DNA of 64,000 nt from Cyanobacteriota bacterium erpe_2018_sw_21hr_WHONDRS-SW48-000092_B_bin.40. Its GTDB lineage: Bacteria > Cyanobacteriota > Vampirovibrionia > Obscuribacterales > Obscuribacteraceae. The notes below the pieces were generated by a model. It was not told the DNA's origin, ran no database searches, and saw nothing but the letters and a program-made list of their open reading frames with translations. Shown here piece after piece: positions 8,674-17,733 of the stretch (within the stretch, counting starts at the first letter, position 1; each line of letters starts with the position of its first letter). The position numbers and the translations under genes were made by a program. The stretch covers positions 52,767 through 116,766 of the forward strand of contig JAUPUU010000297.1 in the NCBI GenBank assembly GCA_030917395.1, written 5' to 3'.

Positions 8674-9045
8674 ATGAAGCATTCGCAAGAGTTCGAAGAT
8701 TTAGTAGCTCAAATTAAACCAGGCATAAAGGAAGTGACGATTGAGCAGGTCGTGAACTTTCAGAAAGAGGCAAAAGACTTTCTATTAATTGACGTGCGTG
8801 AAGATCACGAATGGCAACAAGGTCACGCACCTGGGGCGGTGCATCTTGGTCGCGGCATTATTGAGCGAGACATAATTGCCCTTGAACCGAATAAAGGGCG
8901 TGAAATTGTTCTCTATTGTGGAGGCGGCTATCGTTCTGCCATGTCGGCAGAGAATTTGCAAAAAATGGGTTACACTAACATTTTCTCGATGGCTGGCGGC
9001 ATGCGTGGCTGGCGTGAACTCAATCTTCCTGAGGAAAAACCATGA
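8674..9045 (+). CDS. Single-domain rhodanese-like sulfurtransferase
   Basis: 123 aa. Rhodanese core with LLIDVREDHEWQQGHAPGA and the active-site loop CGGGYRS (C82), so it is probably a working sulfane-sulfur carrier or thiosulfate/persulfide sulfurtransferase. No signal peptide, so cytoplasmic. The stop overlaps the start of the next gene (ATGA), so the two are translationally coupled. A persulfide dioxygenase carrying two rhodanese domains lies about 1.2 kb further on (opposite strand), suggesting local sulfane-sulfur handling. Confidence 0.85.
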   Translation: MKHSQEFEDLVAQIKPGIKEVTIEQVVNFQKEAKDFLLIDVREDHEWQQGHAPGAVHLGRGIIERDIIALEPNKGREIVLYCGGGYRSAMSAENLQKMGYTNIFSMAGGMRGWRELNLPEEKP

Positions 9046-9230
9046 ACGATTGGTTTCGCGAGTTCCTAGAGCTGCAGACTAAAGACCCTCAAGCCTTCTT
9101 TCTCATGATTGGCTGCATTTCTTTGCTGGTATTTTTATCGCTCACTATATTTGGTGGCTTCATCTGGTATCTCTACAAAGGCGATCAGCCTGCTAACAGA
9201 AAGAAGCCCGAGACTCCGAAATCTGACTGA
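9042..9230 (+). CDS. Small single-pass membrane protein coupled to rhodanese
   Basis: 62 aa. An amphipathic N-terminus is followed by one strong transmembrane segment (residues about 21-44) and a short basic, Pro-rich tail ending KPETPKSD. GAGGAAAAACC precedes the ATG. The ATGA overlap with the rhodanese gene argues that it is real and co-expressed. Function unknown; it may be a membrane anchor or partner for the rhodanese. A 13-bp hairpin follows the stop. Confidence 0.7.
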   Translation: MNDWFREFLELQTKDPQAFFLMIGCISLLVFLSLTIFGGFIWYLYKGDQPANRKKPETPKSD

Positions 9231-9254
9231 TAACTAGTCGAATATTGGCTTAGG

Positions 9255-9284
9255 AGGGCAATTCTTGTAGTCAAGAGTTGCCCT
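9255..9284 (+). terminator. Hairpin after the rhodanese operon
   Basis: AGGGCAATTCTTG and CAAGAGTTGCCCT form a 13-bp stem with one G-U pair and a 4-nt loop, 25 nt after the stop codon. A strong T-run is missing, so termination may be partial. Confidence 0.5.
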
Positions 9285-9332
9285 TGGTATTGATACTACC
9301 CATAATGTCTATATCCGATCGAGGAATAGTAT

Positions 9333-9734
9333 ATGGCTGAATCAGTTAGACAATTGAATTTACTTGGGGATCCGCTCGACCTAGAAGGCCTAGAGCCTCT
9401 TCTTGAGCGTGCTCATGTTGAAGTAGTGGCCGTTGGCACTACCAGCGATAATGTCACTGCTCCAGTCTCGGAAACAAGACTGATACTTGATCTGATGACT
9501 CAAGTTGAATTAGTCAATGACTTAATTATGGAAACTAGCTTTAAGCTGCAACGGGCTCATGAAGCCTTGATCGTCATGGAAAAAAACTCAATTGAACAAG
9601 AGTTGCGCCTTGAGCGCATGAAAGACCTCGAAGGCAAAATTATCGAGCTTGAGACCTGGCTTGAGGCTGTTCAAATGGAGAACACTCTACTGAAGCGGCC
9701 CTGGTACAAGAAATTGTTTAACTGGAGATACTAG
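9333..9734 (+). CDS. Coiled-coil protein of unknown function
   Basis: 133 aa. The N-terminal 45 residues are short and Leu/acid-rich. Residues about 50-120 form a probable coiled coil with heptad-like Leu/Ile spacing (KLQRAHEALIVMEKNSIEQ and following). The end is basic and aromatic (RPWYKKLFNWRY), suggesting membrane association. AGGA 8 nt before the ATG supports the start. Family not recognised. A stem-loop terminator follows. Confidence 0.6.
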   Translation: MAESVRQLNLLGDPLDLEGLEPLLERAHVEVVAVGTTSDNVTAPVSETRLILDLMTQVELVNDLIMETSFKLQRAHEALIVMEKNSIEQELRLERMKDLEGKIIELETWLEAVQMENTLLKRPWYKKLFNWRY

Positions 9735-9778
9735 CTTCTAACTCGTGCTTAATTTCGCCAAGTTGTGTTAATTTCAAG

Positions 9779-9808
9779 AGAGGATGCCAGCGAAAGTCGG
9801 CATCCTCT
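9779..9808 (+). terminator. Intrinsic terminator-like hairpin
   Basis: A perfect 10-bp stem AGAGGATGCC/GGCATCCTCT with a 10-nt loop, followed by the pyrimidine-rich TCTGTT, 45 nt after the coiled-coil gene. Confidence 0.6.
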
Positions 9809-9869
9809 TCTGTTAGGTGATTCTGATGTGTCATAGGGCGAAAGTACTCATGCTGCTTCCGTTGCGAAA

Positions 9870-10199
9870 TTGAAGAAAAAGGGCTGGAGTCAGGCGAAGA
9901 TTGATCGCTGGCTAGGCGAGAAAGAAATAGCATCTGAGCGTACTAGTTTGCAGAGAGCAAATTCTAGCGGTGCCGATCTCAACAGCTGGTGCCAATTTAT
10001 ATTGGCCTATCTAACAGCAAGTGAAGGTGGAGCTTTAGGCATTCTTCTTCATTGGTACCACGGCAGCCTGGATGACGAAAAAATATCGATTCAGAGTATC
10101 GAGCGCATACCTTTGACAGAAGAGCTCGAAAAGAACCTACTCTCAATGAGGGAGGATGTTCTCTATTTGTTTTCTATCGCACCGCCGAAAAGCAATTAA
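9870..10199 (+). CDS. Small hypothetical protein
   Basis: 109 aa; family not recognised. The only usable start is TTG at 9870, because the frame has a TAG about 10 codons upstream and no ATG or GTG near. The N-terminus is basic (KKKGWSQAKIDRWLGEKE), with one moderately hydrophobic stretch around residues 44-62. There is no strong Shine-Dalgarno sequence. It lies convergent to the persulfide dioxygenase. The call is tentative. Confidence 0.4.
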   Translation: MKKKGWSQAKIDRWLGEKEIASERTSLQRANSSGADLNSWCQFILAYLTASEGGALGILLHWYHGSLDDEKISIQSIERIPLTEELEKNLLSMREDVLYLFSIAPPKSN

Positions 10200-10206
10200 G
10201 AAGGAC

Positions 10207-11622
10207 TCAGCTCGCTGAGCATGCGGTAGCTTCAGTCTGCACTGGTAGTTGAGCTTTTTGCCAGGCGGCAGTGCCACCAATAACATTGATTAGCTCACCG
10301 ATGCCGTGTCTTTTAAGCAAGCTAACAGCCATGCTAGAGCGGTAACCACCGGCACAAATTACAGCAGTCTTTACGCCTCTCTCAACCGCCTCTAATTGCT
10401 GCTCTAATTCTGACAAAGAAATATTCTTAGCTTGCGGTACATGACCGGAGGCATACTCTCCTGGTCTGCGCACATCAAGGACACGCAACTCTGGATCTGC
10501 TTGAAGCTGTTTGGCTAATTCTTCTACCGTAATTTGATCAACAGTTTCAACTTTCAGTCCGGCTTTTTGCCAGGCCTCCATGCCACCAGCCAAATAGGCG
10601 ATGACATTCTCTAGGCCCGCTCTGGCCAAGCGCAGAACGGCTTCATCAACCTGGGCATCTTCGCTAAGCACCAAAATAATGTTGCTTTGGGCATCAATGA
10701 CGGTGCCGCACCAAGAAGCAAACTGTCCACCCAGACCAACGCTATATGCTCCAGGAATATGACCATGGCCAAATTCTGCTGGTGAGCGAGTATCTAATAT
10801 TATTGTGTTGGGTGTGCTGTTTGCGGCAACGGCAGCTTCAACATCTTTAGGCTGCATCGCTACAGCTTTTTTGAGATCGTTCAATGAAGCCGCACCGCTG
10901 CGGTTGGCTTCAACGGCAAGAGGAAAGTAAGCTGGTACTTCGGGTAGCTGAGCCGTCAGCATGGTCACGAATTGCTCTTTGGTCATAGGCTGCAAGGCAT
11001 AGTTGAACTTGCGCTGATTGCCAATGGTTGACGAGCTTTCTTTTGAAATATTCTTACCACAAAGCGAGCCAGCTCCGTGGGCGGGGTAGACCTCTGTTTC
11101 ATCAGGCAAAGTCAAAAGCTTGTTGTGCAAACTGTCATAGAGCATACCGGCCATTTGCTCTGAACTGAAGCCATATTTGCCCACAAGATCTGGGCGGCCG
11201 ACATCGCCAATAAAGAGTGTGTCGCCAGTGAGCAGCTTAGAGGGCTCTTTGCTGTTCTTCTCACTCACCAGTAGGCAGATGCTCTCCGGTGTGTGCCCTG
11301 GCGTGGCCAGAGTCGTGATTGTTAGGTCGCCTAACTCAAACTCGGTACCATCGGCCACAGCTTCGTGCTCAAAGCGGGCCTTTGCTTGATCACTAAAGAC
11401 AATCTTGGCACCAGTAGCCTCTGCTAGTTCCTTGTGGCCACTAACGAAATCGGCATGCAAATGGGTCTCAAAGATGTACTTAATGGTCAGTCCGTTGCTT
11501 TTCGCTTCTTTCAAATATTCATCAATATCGCGTTGTGGGTCAACCACACAAGCTTCGCCATTAGAGCCAATCAGGTACGAGGCGTGGGCTAGACAGGCAA
11601 GATAGAACTGTTTGAAAAACAC
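10207..11622 (-). CDS. Persulfide dioxygenase (MBL fold) fused to two rhodanese domains
   Basis: 471 aa. The metallo-beta-lactamase domain (about 1-225) has THLHADF, PGHTPES, GDTLF and PAHG, the signature of ETHE1-type sulfur (persulfide) dioxygenases, which oxidise glutathione persulfide to sulfite. Two rhodanese domains follow. The middle one (about 255-350) has lost its active-site Cys (the loop reads LSEDAQ). The C-terminal one keeps it (ICAGGYRSS) and is probably active. Such triple-domain proteins are known in bacterial sulfide/persulfide detoxification. The ORF track starts at ATG 11634, but GGAG sits 6 nt before GTG 11622 and the resulting N-terminus (M-FFKQFYL) matches the family better. 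It is divergent from the aminopeptidase operon. Confidence 0.85.
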   Translation of the reverse strand: MFFKQFYLACLAHASYLIGSNGEACVVDPQRDIDEYLKEAKSNGLTIKYIFETHLHADFVSGHKELAEATGAKIVFSDQAKARFEHEAVADGTEFELGDLTITTLATPGHTPESICLLVSEKNSKEPSKLLTGDTLFIGDVGRPDLVGKYGFSSEQMAGMLYDSLHNKLLTLPDETEVYPAHGAGSLCGKNISKESSSTIGNQRKFNYALQPMTKEQFVTMLTAQLPEVPAYFPLAVEANRSGAASLNDLKKAVAMQPKDVEAAVAANSTPNTIILDTRSPAEFGHGHIPGAYSVGLGGQFASWCGTVIDAQSNIILVLSEDAQVDEAVLRLARAGLENVIAYLAGGMEAWQKAGLKVETVDQITVEELAKQLQADPELRVLDVRRPGEYASGHVPQAKNISLSELEQQLEAVERGVKTAVICAGGYRSSMAVSLLKRHGIGELINVIGGTAAWQKAQLPVQTEATACSAS

Positions 11623-11708
11623 GATTATCTCCATTATTTATCAGTGATCGGATCTTACCGCTTTTCAAGAAAGTAAAATAGAGCCTTACTTTCTCTGGGG
11701 AGCCACAA

Positions 11709-14522
11709 ATGGCTTGGAATTTCCGCTTGAAAAAACTGCTTGCTGCTTCGCTCACTTTGAATCTAGCTGTGCTCTCCGGGGTTGCCACGGCTGATACTGC
11801 TTGGGCCGACGAAGCCGGGCAAAATAATGATAAAAAAGCGAAAACTCTTGAATACAAGAGGCTGCCAGGTAATTGTCAACCAGAGCGCTATGACCTCTAT
11901 TTTGAGCCCGACCTCGAAAATGGCGAATTTGAAGGTACTGAAACCCTATTTTTTAGTGTCAGCCAGAGCACTGCCGAAATTGTCTTGAATGCCGTAGATC
12001 TCAGTGTATTTGAGGCCACAGTGGCTCAGACCAAGCCCACCCATGGCGACTGGATAAAAGCTGAGATTGTGCGCGACAAAGAGGGTGAGAAGCTCACTCT
12101 AAAGCTGCCTAAGGCTCTAAAACCGGGGCAGTACGAACTCGCCCTCAAGTTTAATGGCAAACTCTCAACCAAAATGGAAGGGTTCTATCTTTCTACTTTC
12201 AAAGGCAAAGACGGCAAAGAGCATAAAATTGCTACCACTCAGATGGAGCCAACGGACGCTCGGCGCATGTTCCCTTGCTTCGACGAGCCAGCCTCTAAGG
12301 CTGTTTTTAAAGTTACTGTAGCTATCGACCCAGCTCTGGTTGCCATATCTAATGCTGGCATCGAGTTCGAGAAACTAGACCAGCGTAAGAACAAGAAGAT
12401 AGTGACGTTTAAGGCCAGTCCGAAAATGTCGACTTACTTATTTGCATTGATTGTCGGCCCATTCCAGAGTACCGAGCCTGTGGTGGTGAATGGTAAGAAA
12501 ATCAGAGTCTGGTTTACTGAGGGCAAAGGACAGCTTGCTACTTATGCACTCGATGCTGCAGCCAAGCTTCTCCCCTACTACGAAAACTACTTTGGTCAGC
12601 CCTACCCTCTAGATAAGCTAGATTTGATCGGCATTCCCGATTTCTCAGCTGGTGCTATGGAAAACCTCGGGGCCATAACGTTTCGTGAGAATGCTCTGCT
12701 TGTAGACGAAAAAAATTCAGCCCTTAGTTCGCGCACCAGGGTCGTAAATATCGTTGCTCACGAAATGGCACACCTCTGGTTTGGCGACCTAGTCACAATG
12801 AAATGGTGGGATGACCTCTGGTTGAACGAAGCCTTTGCTACCTGGATGGCCGACAAAGCTGAAGACGTATTGAAGCCTGAATGGCGCATTTGGGATGACT
12901 TTGCTGTGGAGCGGGCTGGCACCCTTGACGCGGATGCCATTGTCGCCACCAGATCGGTGCAATCGCCTGTCAATTCGCCTAACGATGCTTTAGAGATGTT
13001 TGACGAGATCACCTATAGCAAAGGTGCAGCACTCTTGCGCATGCTTGAGACTTACTTGGGCGAAGACAAATTCCAGAAAGGCATTCAGGCTTATATGAAA
13101 GCCCACGCCTTCGCTAATGCCTCAACTACGGATCTCTGGGACGCTCTATCTAGTGCAAGTGGCAGCAGTGCTGACAGCGCTTCAACTAAGAAGAAGTCTA
13201 GAGACAGCAAGAAGGGTCAAGTTGATGTGGCTAAGCTGATGGACGCCTGGGTGCATCAACCCGGTTGCCCCATTGTTTCTTATGGCTTAGAGACGAAGGC
13301 TACAGCAAAGAAGAACACAGCGCTCAAGCTCGACTTGAGTCAAAAGCGTTTCTTCCTCGATAGTGCTCAAGATCTCGCTTCCGGCAAAGCAAAAACTGCT
13401 TTAATTCCGTGGCAGATTCCCCTGGCTCTCAAGGCGCTAGATGGCAGCCCTAAAACTTCTAGTAATCAAGCATTTCTTCTGACTTTAGCCAAAGAACAGG
13501 TTGCGCTCGAAGGTGCTAAAGAACCGCTCATGGTCAACGCCACCGGCAATGGTTATTTTCGAACAAACTACGATTTGAAACAATGGTCTGAATTGCAGAA
13601 ACAAGCCTCGCCTGCGCTGCTCACTGTTAGTGAGAGGGTATCAATTCTCAGTGATCTCTTTGCCACTTCAGTAGCTGGTTTGTTGCCAATTGATCATTTC
13701 TTGCAAAGCCTTGAGAAATTCGCAAGTGATCACGACCCATATGTGCTCGGTCTTGTTATCTCGCAAATTAGTGAACTGGAACAATTGCTTGAACCAGCTA
13801 GCAAAAGTGGTTACCAGGCCTTTGTCGTCAAATGTCTTAAGCCGCAGCTAGACCGTCTTGGTTACACTCGCAAAGCTGATGATGATGATCTTACAGCGGA
13901 GCTGAGAGCACGTTTAATCAAGACCCTCGGCACTAATGGCAATGACAAGCAAGTTATTGCTTTCTGTCGCGATAAGTTTGAAGCTTATCTAGCTGACGAC
14001 AAAACTTTGGACGGCGATTTGCTCTCTCCAATAGTTCAAGTAATGGCCTATAACGGCGACAGCGATGAGTTTGTCCGCATTGAGGAGGCCTGGAGAAATT
14101 CAACAACTCCTGAAGCTCGTAATCGCAATTTGTTTGCTTTGGCAGCTTTCAGAGACAAAGAATGTGTTGAGAAAGCTCTTAACCTGTGTTTCAACAAAGA
14201 GGTTAAGGCCCAAGATGTGCCGCATTTGTTGGCCCGCTTAATTGGCAGCAGCGACAGTCAAACTGCCGCTTTTAAGTTTCTTGGCGATCACTGGCAAGAA
14301 ATTTATGACAAAGTGGGCGAACGCAAGATGCCAGATATCGTTGAAGCCTGTCGCAATTTCAATAAGCCCGGTCAGCTTGAGACATTGAAGGCCTTCATTG
14401 CGGCGCATCCTATGCCCTCTGGCCGCCGAAGTGCAGCTAAGACAATAGAGTTTGCCACCATCGGCACCAATTTCAAAGCCAAGCAAAGTAGTAGTTTCGC
14501 TCAGTTTTTCGCTGGTAAATAG
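11709..14522 (+). CDS. M1-family zinc aminopeptidase, exported
   Basis: 937 aa. A signal peptide ends near residues 28-34 (VATADTAWADE). The M1 catalytic domain shows GAMENLGAI (exopeptidase motif) and HEMAH at 351-355, followed by the third zinc ligand Glu in WLNEAFATW. The C-terminal ERAP1-like helical region continues to the end. A Ser/Lys-rich insertion (about residues 480-505) interrupts the domain order. It should remove N-terminal residues from peptides in the periplasm or outside, as part of nutrient peptide use. GGGGAG 6 nt before the ATG supports the start. It is first in a three-gene operon; its stop overlaps the next start by 1 nt (TAGTG). Confidence 0.9.
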   Translation: MAWNFRLKKLLAASLTLNLAVLSGVATADTAWADEAGQNNDKKAKTLEYKRLPGNCQPERYDLYFEPDLENGEFEGTETLFFSVSQSTAEIVLNAVDLSVFEATVAQTKPTHGDWIKAEIVRDKEGEKLTLKLPKALKPGQYELALKFNGKLSTKMEGFYLSTFKGKDGKEHKIATTQMEPTDARRMFPCFDEPASKAVFKVTVAIDPALVAISNAGIEFEKLDQRKNKKIVTFKASPKMSTYLFALIVGPFQSTEPVVVNGKKIRVWFTEGKGQLATYALDAAAKLLPYYENYFGQPYPLDKLDLIGIPDFSAGAMENLGAITFRENALLVDEKNSALSSRTRVVNIVAHEMAHLWFGDLVTMKWWDDLWLNEAFATWMADKAEDVLKPEWRIWDDFAVERAGTLDADAIVATRSVQSPVNSPNDALEMFDEITYSKGAALLRMLETYLGEDKFQKGIQAYMKAHAFANASTTDLWDALSSASGSSADSASTKKKSRDSKKGQVDVAKLMDAWVHQPGCPIVSYGLETKATAKKNTALKLDLSQKRFFLDSAQDLASGKAKTALIPWQIPLALKALDGSPKTSSNQAFLLTLAKEQVALEGAKEPLMVNATGNGYFRTNYDLKQWSELQKQASPALLTVSERVSILSDLFATSVAGLLPIDHFLQSLEKFASDHDPYVLGLVISQISELEQLLEPASKSGYQAFVVKCLKPQLDRLGYTRKADDDDLTAELRARLIKTLGTNGNDKQVIAFCRDKFEAYLADDKTLDGDLLSPIVQVMAYNGDSDEFVRIEEAWRNSTTPEARNRNLFALAAFRDKECVEKALNLCFNKEVKAQDVPHLLARLIGSSDSQTAAFKFLGDHWQEIYDKVGERKMPDIVEACRNFNKPGQLETLKAFIAAHPMPSGRRSAAKTIEFATIGTNFKAKQSSSFAQFFAGK

Positions 14523-15364
14523 TGTTCAGATTCTGTTCTATTTTTGCTTCGTTGCTAGTGCTTTTCCTCAGCACTTTGCGCGTTGATGCTGCCCAGTTGC
14601 CAGAGCAGGGGCAACCGGCTGCGGTAAATCCCCCGCGCCTAATGCTCTGGTCATGGCAAAAAATCGAAGACCTTAGTGCTATTGATACCAGTAAAGTTGG
14701 TGTGGCGCTCCTGGTTGGTCGCTTTACTGTAGATCAAAACAAAATTTCCCTTGAGCCCCGTCTCTCTCAATTGCGGCTGCCGCCTGGTTGCTACCGCGAA
14801 GCTGTGGCTCGGGTAGAAATGCAGCAAATGCCAGATCAGAGAAAAATGGAGGAGGTTAGTGCTAAGTTAGCCCACTCCATCGTTAATCTCGTTCTTGCTC
14901 ACAGTCACTATGATGGCTTGCAGATTGACTTTGATGCCAAACAGTTAGAGCGACCCTTCTATGTGCATCTACTTAAGCAGTTACGCGCTCAGTTGCCACC
15001 AGGTCTTACTCTATCGATGACGGCCTTAGCATCGTGGAGTCAAGGCGATCCGTGGCTCAGGCAAGCAATTGCCGATGACCACTTGCCCGTAGACTATGTC
15101 GTGCCCATGTTCTTTACTATGGGGGTGGGCAAAGAGCAAGCCTTGCGCCTATTGCAAGAAAATTTGCCCAAGCCTTTCAATGGGCATTCTTCCATAGGCT
15201 TTTCTATAGGAGAGGCCGCGGCGATTTCTCAGATATCTTCAAAGCTCAATAATCTTGATCGTATTTATTTATTCTGCTCGCCGGGCTGGCAGCACGACCG
15301 CATAAAATACGCCGGAAAACTAGTCGACCAAAATCTACTTAAGGAGAAAAACAATGGCATTTAA
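14522..15364 (+). CDS. DUF3142 family exported protein
   Basis: 280 aa. N-terminal signal peptide (cleavage near VDAAQ). The core fits DUF3142: LMLWSWQKIEDL at the start, then GVALLVGRFTV, and YDGLQIDFDA in the middle, which resembles the strand with acidic residues of TIM-barrel glycoside hydrolases. Enzymatic activity has not been established for this family, as far as I know. The GTG start overlaps the aminopeptidase stop by 1 nt, and its own 3' end overlaps the next gene by 11 nt, so all three genes are probably co-translated. Confidence 0.7.
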   Translation: MFRFCSIFASLLVLFLSTLRVDAAQLPEQGQPAAVNPPRLMLWSWQKIEDLSAIDTSKVGVALLVGRFTVDQNKISLEPRLSQLRLPPGCYREAVARVEMQQMPDQRKMEEVSAKLAHSIVNLVLAHSHYDGLQIDFDAKQLERPFYVHLLKQLRAQLPPGLTLSMTALASWSQGDPWLRQAIADDHLPVDYVVPMFFTMGVGKEQALRLLQENLPKPFNGHSSIGFSIGEAAAISQISSKLNNLDRIYLFCSPGWQHDRIKYAGKLVDQNLLKEKNNGI

Positions 15365-17660
15365 GGTGAAGCGCTCAGGCTTTCTTAAGAGTACCGTTTT
15401 GACATTACTTGCCTGCACATTGACTAGTGGTATTCAGCCAACGCTTGCCTGTGGGCCCTTCTATGATGAAGCCCTTTTCTCTGCCACACTTCACCCTGAC
15501 CTGCCATTTCGGCTCTACGCTGAGGGAAATCTCGCTCTGGTTGAGCCTACTTTTGCTCGCTCTTATCTAGTTGTGGCCTATCGCTATTTGAACGATAAGC
15601 CTCTCAGTGCCGCTGAGCGCGAGCAGATCTTGAATTTCTGGCGCTTTCGCCTTGGTGACGCTAGCAGCTCTGACAGCGACAGTGCCGTTGACCTATGGCT
15701 GAGCACGCGTAAAAAGACTCTTGGTCTTAAGGCCGATTCTTCTGAGAGCCTTTATCCCTATCGTTCAGCTGGCTCTAATGATGACTATAGTCCGTATTTA
15801 AATTGCAACGATGATGCCTTTAAGCAAGCAGTAAAAACGTTGCAAGAGAAAGTCGCTAAATATGGTGCTGGCAGCGCAGCCGTAAAAGAATGGCTCTCCG
15901 CCCAAGACAGTGTCTTTTGTCATTGTGGCGCACCACAATATGACTACAAGTTAAAAGCTCAAGGCAAAGAGCCACCACTGCCGTCTCCGGCTCCAGCCAA
16001 TGCCTCTGAAGAAGTTAAAAGAGACCGAGCCTATCAGATTGCTGCTGCCAATTTCTATGCTAAAAATTTCGATGAGGCAGCCAAGCAATTTGCTGCCATT
16101 GCCCTGGATGGTGACTCTCCCTATCAGAAAGTTTCAGCATATTTAGTGGCTCGTTGCTTGATTCGCAAAGCCACTGTCAGCACCAGCAAGGGTATTGACC
16201 AGGTGGCCTTACTGGCTGCCCACAGTAAGTTACTGGAATTGCAGGCCGACCCCACTATGGCTTCTATGAAAGAAGGCATAGAAGGTCTGCTCAACTTTGT
16301 TGGCTTAAGGCTAGACCCGGCTACTACCCTGGTGCAGCTAAGCAAGAAAATAGCCGCGGGTGATAGTAGCCTCTATCAAGATATGGACGGTTATATTTAC
16401 ATACTTGATAGTGCCTTCAAAGAAGATTCTGAAGAAGCAAGTGAGACCCACACTGTTGACGATGCCAAGCTTGCTGCGGCAATGCATGGCGATGATATGA
16501 CTGACTGGATTTGGACCTTTTCAAACAGTGACAAAGGCAGTATTGAACATGCTCACAGTCGCTATCAAGAGAAAAAGAATCTTGCCTGGCTACTTTGTGT
16601 AGGCTCTAAGCTCACAGGTAAAGAACCTTATGCCGGGGAGATTCTTGAAGCTTTAGCAAAGATCGAGAAAACAAGCCCTGCTTATGTTACAGCAAATTCG
16701 CAGAGGGCTCGTGTGCTTTCTACGCAAGGCCATAACGACCAGGCTGTGGCTGCTATTGATAGTGCTCTTGCTGCCACTAAGGCACCATCGGCGATGAATG
16801 CCTTGAATCTGCAAAAACTAATGTTAGCTAAATCTCTTGAACAGATGATTACTTTGTCTTATCGCTCGCCAGCGCTGATCGTTAGTGATGCAGAATCTCA
16901 TGATCTTTCTGAACAGTGGCAGAAAATCGACCAGAAGAAGAATGAGGCCCAGAGCTACCTCACCCTGCCGTCTATGTTGCGCCCTGAAGGTGCAGTTGCT
17001 ATTAATCAGAAGCTTCCTCTCAGCCTCTTCCTACAAGCGGCGCAGTCGCAACAGGTTCCTGCGGCACTGCGTAAAGACATCGCTCAGGCTGTATTCTGTC
17101 GTTCTATTCTGTTGCATGATCAGGCCAGCTCGGCCAAGGCTAGCACTCTGCTTAAGCAATATATGCCAGCCCTGGCGGGCTTGCTCGCTCGATTTGATAC
17201 GGCCGCAGCCGATAGCAAAGAATTTTCAGCAGCCTATTTATTTTTGAAGAACCCTGGCTCTAGGCCCTATGTAACTGGTGGAGTTGCGAGAATCACTGAG
17301 TTTGGCAAACTGGATGACTATCAAGACAATTGGTGGAGCCCGATTGAAGCAGATAAGGAAGCGAAGTTTGCTGGTCAGCAGTTTCTCAAGGCGGCAGATT
17401 TAACCAAGGCAAAGGCTGAAGTTGCAGCAATCAATTCATATGGCACTGGGCCTGACTATCTGGGTAAAGTCGTGATTGACTATGCTCGCAAGCACGTGAG
17501 CGACCCTAGAGTACCCGAGGCTTTGCACTTGATTGTCAGAGCCACCAAATTAGGTGCCACTGATGAGAAGACTAGCGCTATTTCCAAACAAGCATTTCAA
17601 ATTCTCCATCAGAACTATAAGGGCAACCCCTGGACTGTCAAAACACCATATTATTATTAG
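15354..17660 (+). CDS. Large exported protein of unknown function
   Basis: 768 aa. The signal peptide ends near residue 32 (PTLACG); the Cys there could mark a lipoprotein, but the lipobox is poor. The mature N-terminus CGPFYDEALF leads into a segment rich in Tyr, Arg and Leu (ARSYLVVAYRYLN). Most of the rest is alpha-helical with TPR-like stretches (FYAKNFDEAAKQFAAIALDG). AAGGAG 8 nt before the ATG fixes the start, which lies inside the DUF3142 gene by 11 nt. The family is not recognised; similar long helical exported proteins may help in peptide or polymer handling with the linked aminopeptidase. The stop codon overlaps the 3' end of tRNA-Glu on the other strand. Confidence 0.75.
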   Translation: MAFKVKRSGFLKSTVLTLLACTLTSGIQPTLACGPFYDEALFSATLHPDLPFRLYAEGNLALVEPTFARSYLVVAYRYLNDKPLSAAEREQILNFWRFRLGDASSSDSDSAVDLWLSTRKKTLGLKADSSESLYPYRSAGSNDDYSPYLNCNDDAFKQAVKTLQEKVAKYGAGSAAVKEWLSAQDSVFCHCGAPQYDYKLKAQGKEPPLPSPAPANASEEVKRDRAYQIAAANFYAKNFDEAAKQFAAIALDGDSPYQKVSAYLVARCLIRKATVSTSKGIDQVALLAAHSKLLELQADPTMASMKEGIEGLLNFVGLRLDPATTLVQLSKKIAAGDSSLYQDMDGYIYILDSAFKEDSEEASETHTVDDAKLAAAMHGDDMTDWIWTFSNSDKGSIEHAHSRYQEKKNLAWLLCVGSKLTGKEPYAGEILEALAKIEKTSPAYVTANSQRARVLSTQGHNDQAVAAIDSALAATKAPSAMNALNLQKLMLAKSLEQMITLSYRSPALIVSDAESHDLSEQWQKIDQKKNEAQSYLTLPSMLRPEGAVAINQKLPLSLFLQAAQSQQVPAALRKDIAQAVFCRSILLHDQASSAKASTLLKQYMPALAGLLARFDTAAADSKEFSAAYLFLKNPGSRPYVTGGVARITEFGKLDDYQDNWWSPIEADKEAKFAGQQFLKAADLTKAKAEVAAINSYGTGPDYLGKVVIDYARKHVSDPRVPEALHLIVRATKLGATDEKTSAISKQAFQILHQNYKGNPWTVKTPYYY

Positions 17661-17729
17661 CGCCAACGGGAATCGAACCCGTATCTCTGGTGTGAAAAAC
17701 CAGCTTCCTAACCATTAGAAGATGGCGCC
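17658..17729 (-). tRNA. tRNA-Glu (TTC)
   Basis: The acceptor GGCGCCA pairs with TGGCGCT (one G-U). The anticodon stem CTGGT/ACCAG encloses loop TTTTCAC, giving anticodon TTC with C at position 38. T-arm ACGGG-TTCGATT-CCCGT. Discriminator A; CCA not encoded. Its last three bases overlap the stop codon of the convergent 768-aa gene. C38 is the base modified by Dnmt2-family enzymes, one of which is encoded at 33192-34136. Confidence 0.95.
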
Positions 17730-17733
17730 AAAT

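Noticed and set aside
10207-10225. CTCAGC-TC-GCTGAG hairpin as a terminator
   Set aside because: It lies within the last codons of the persulfide dioxygenase gene, with a 2-nt loop and no T-run.
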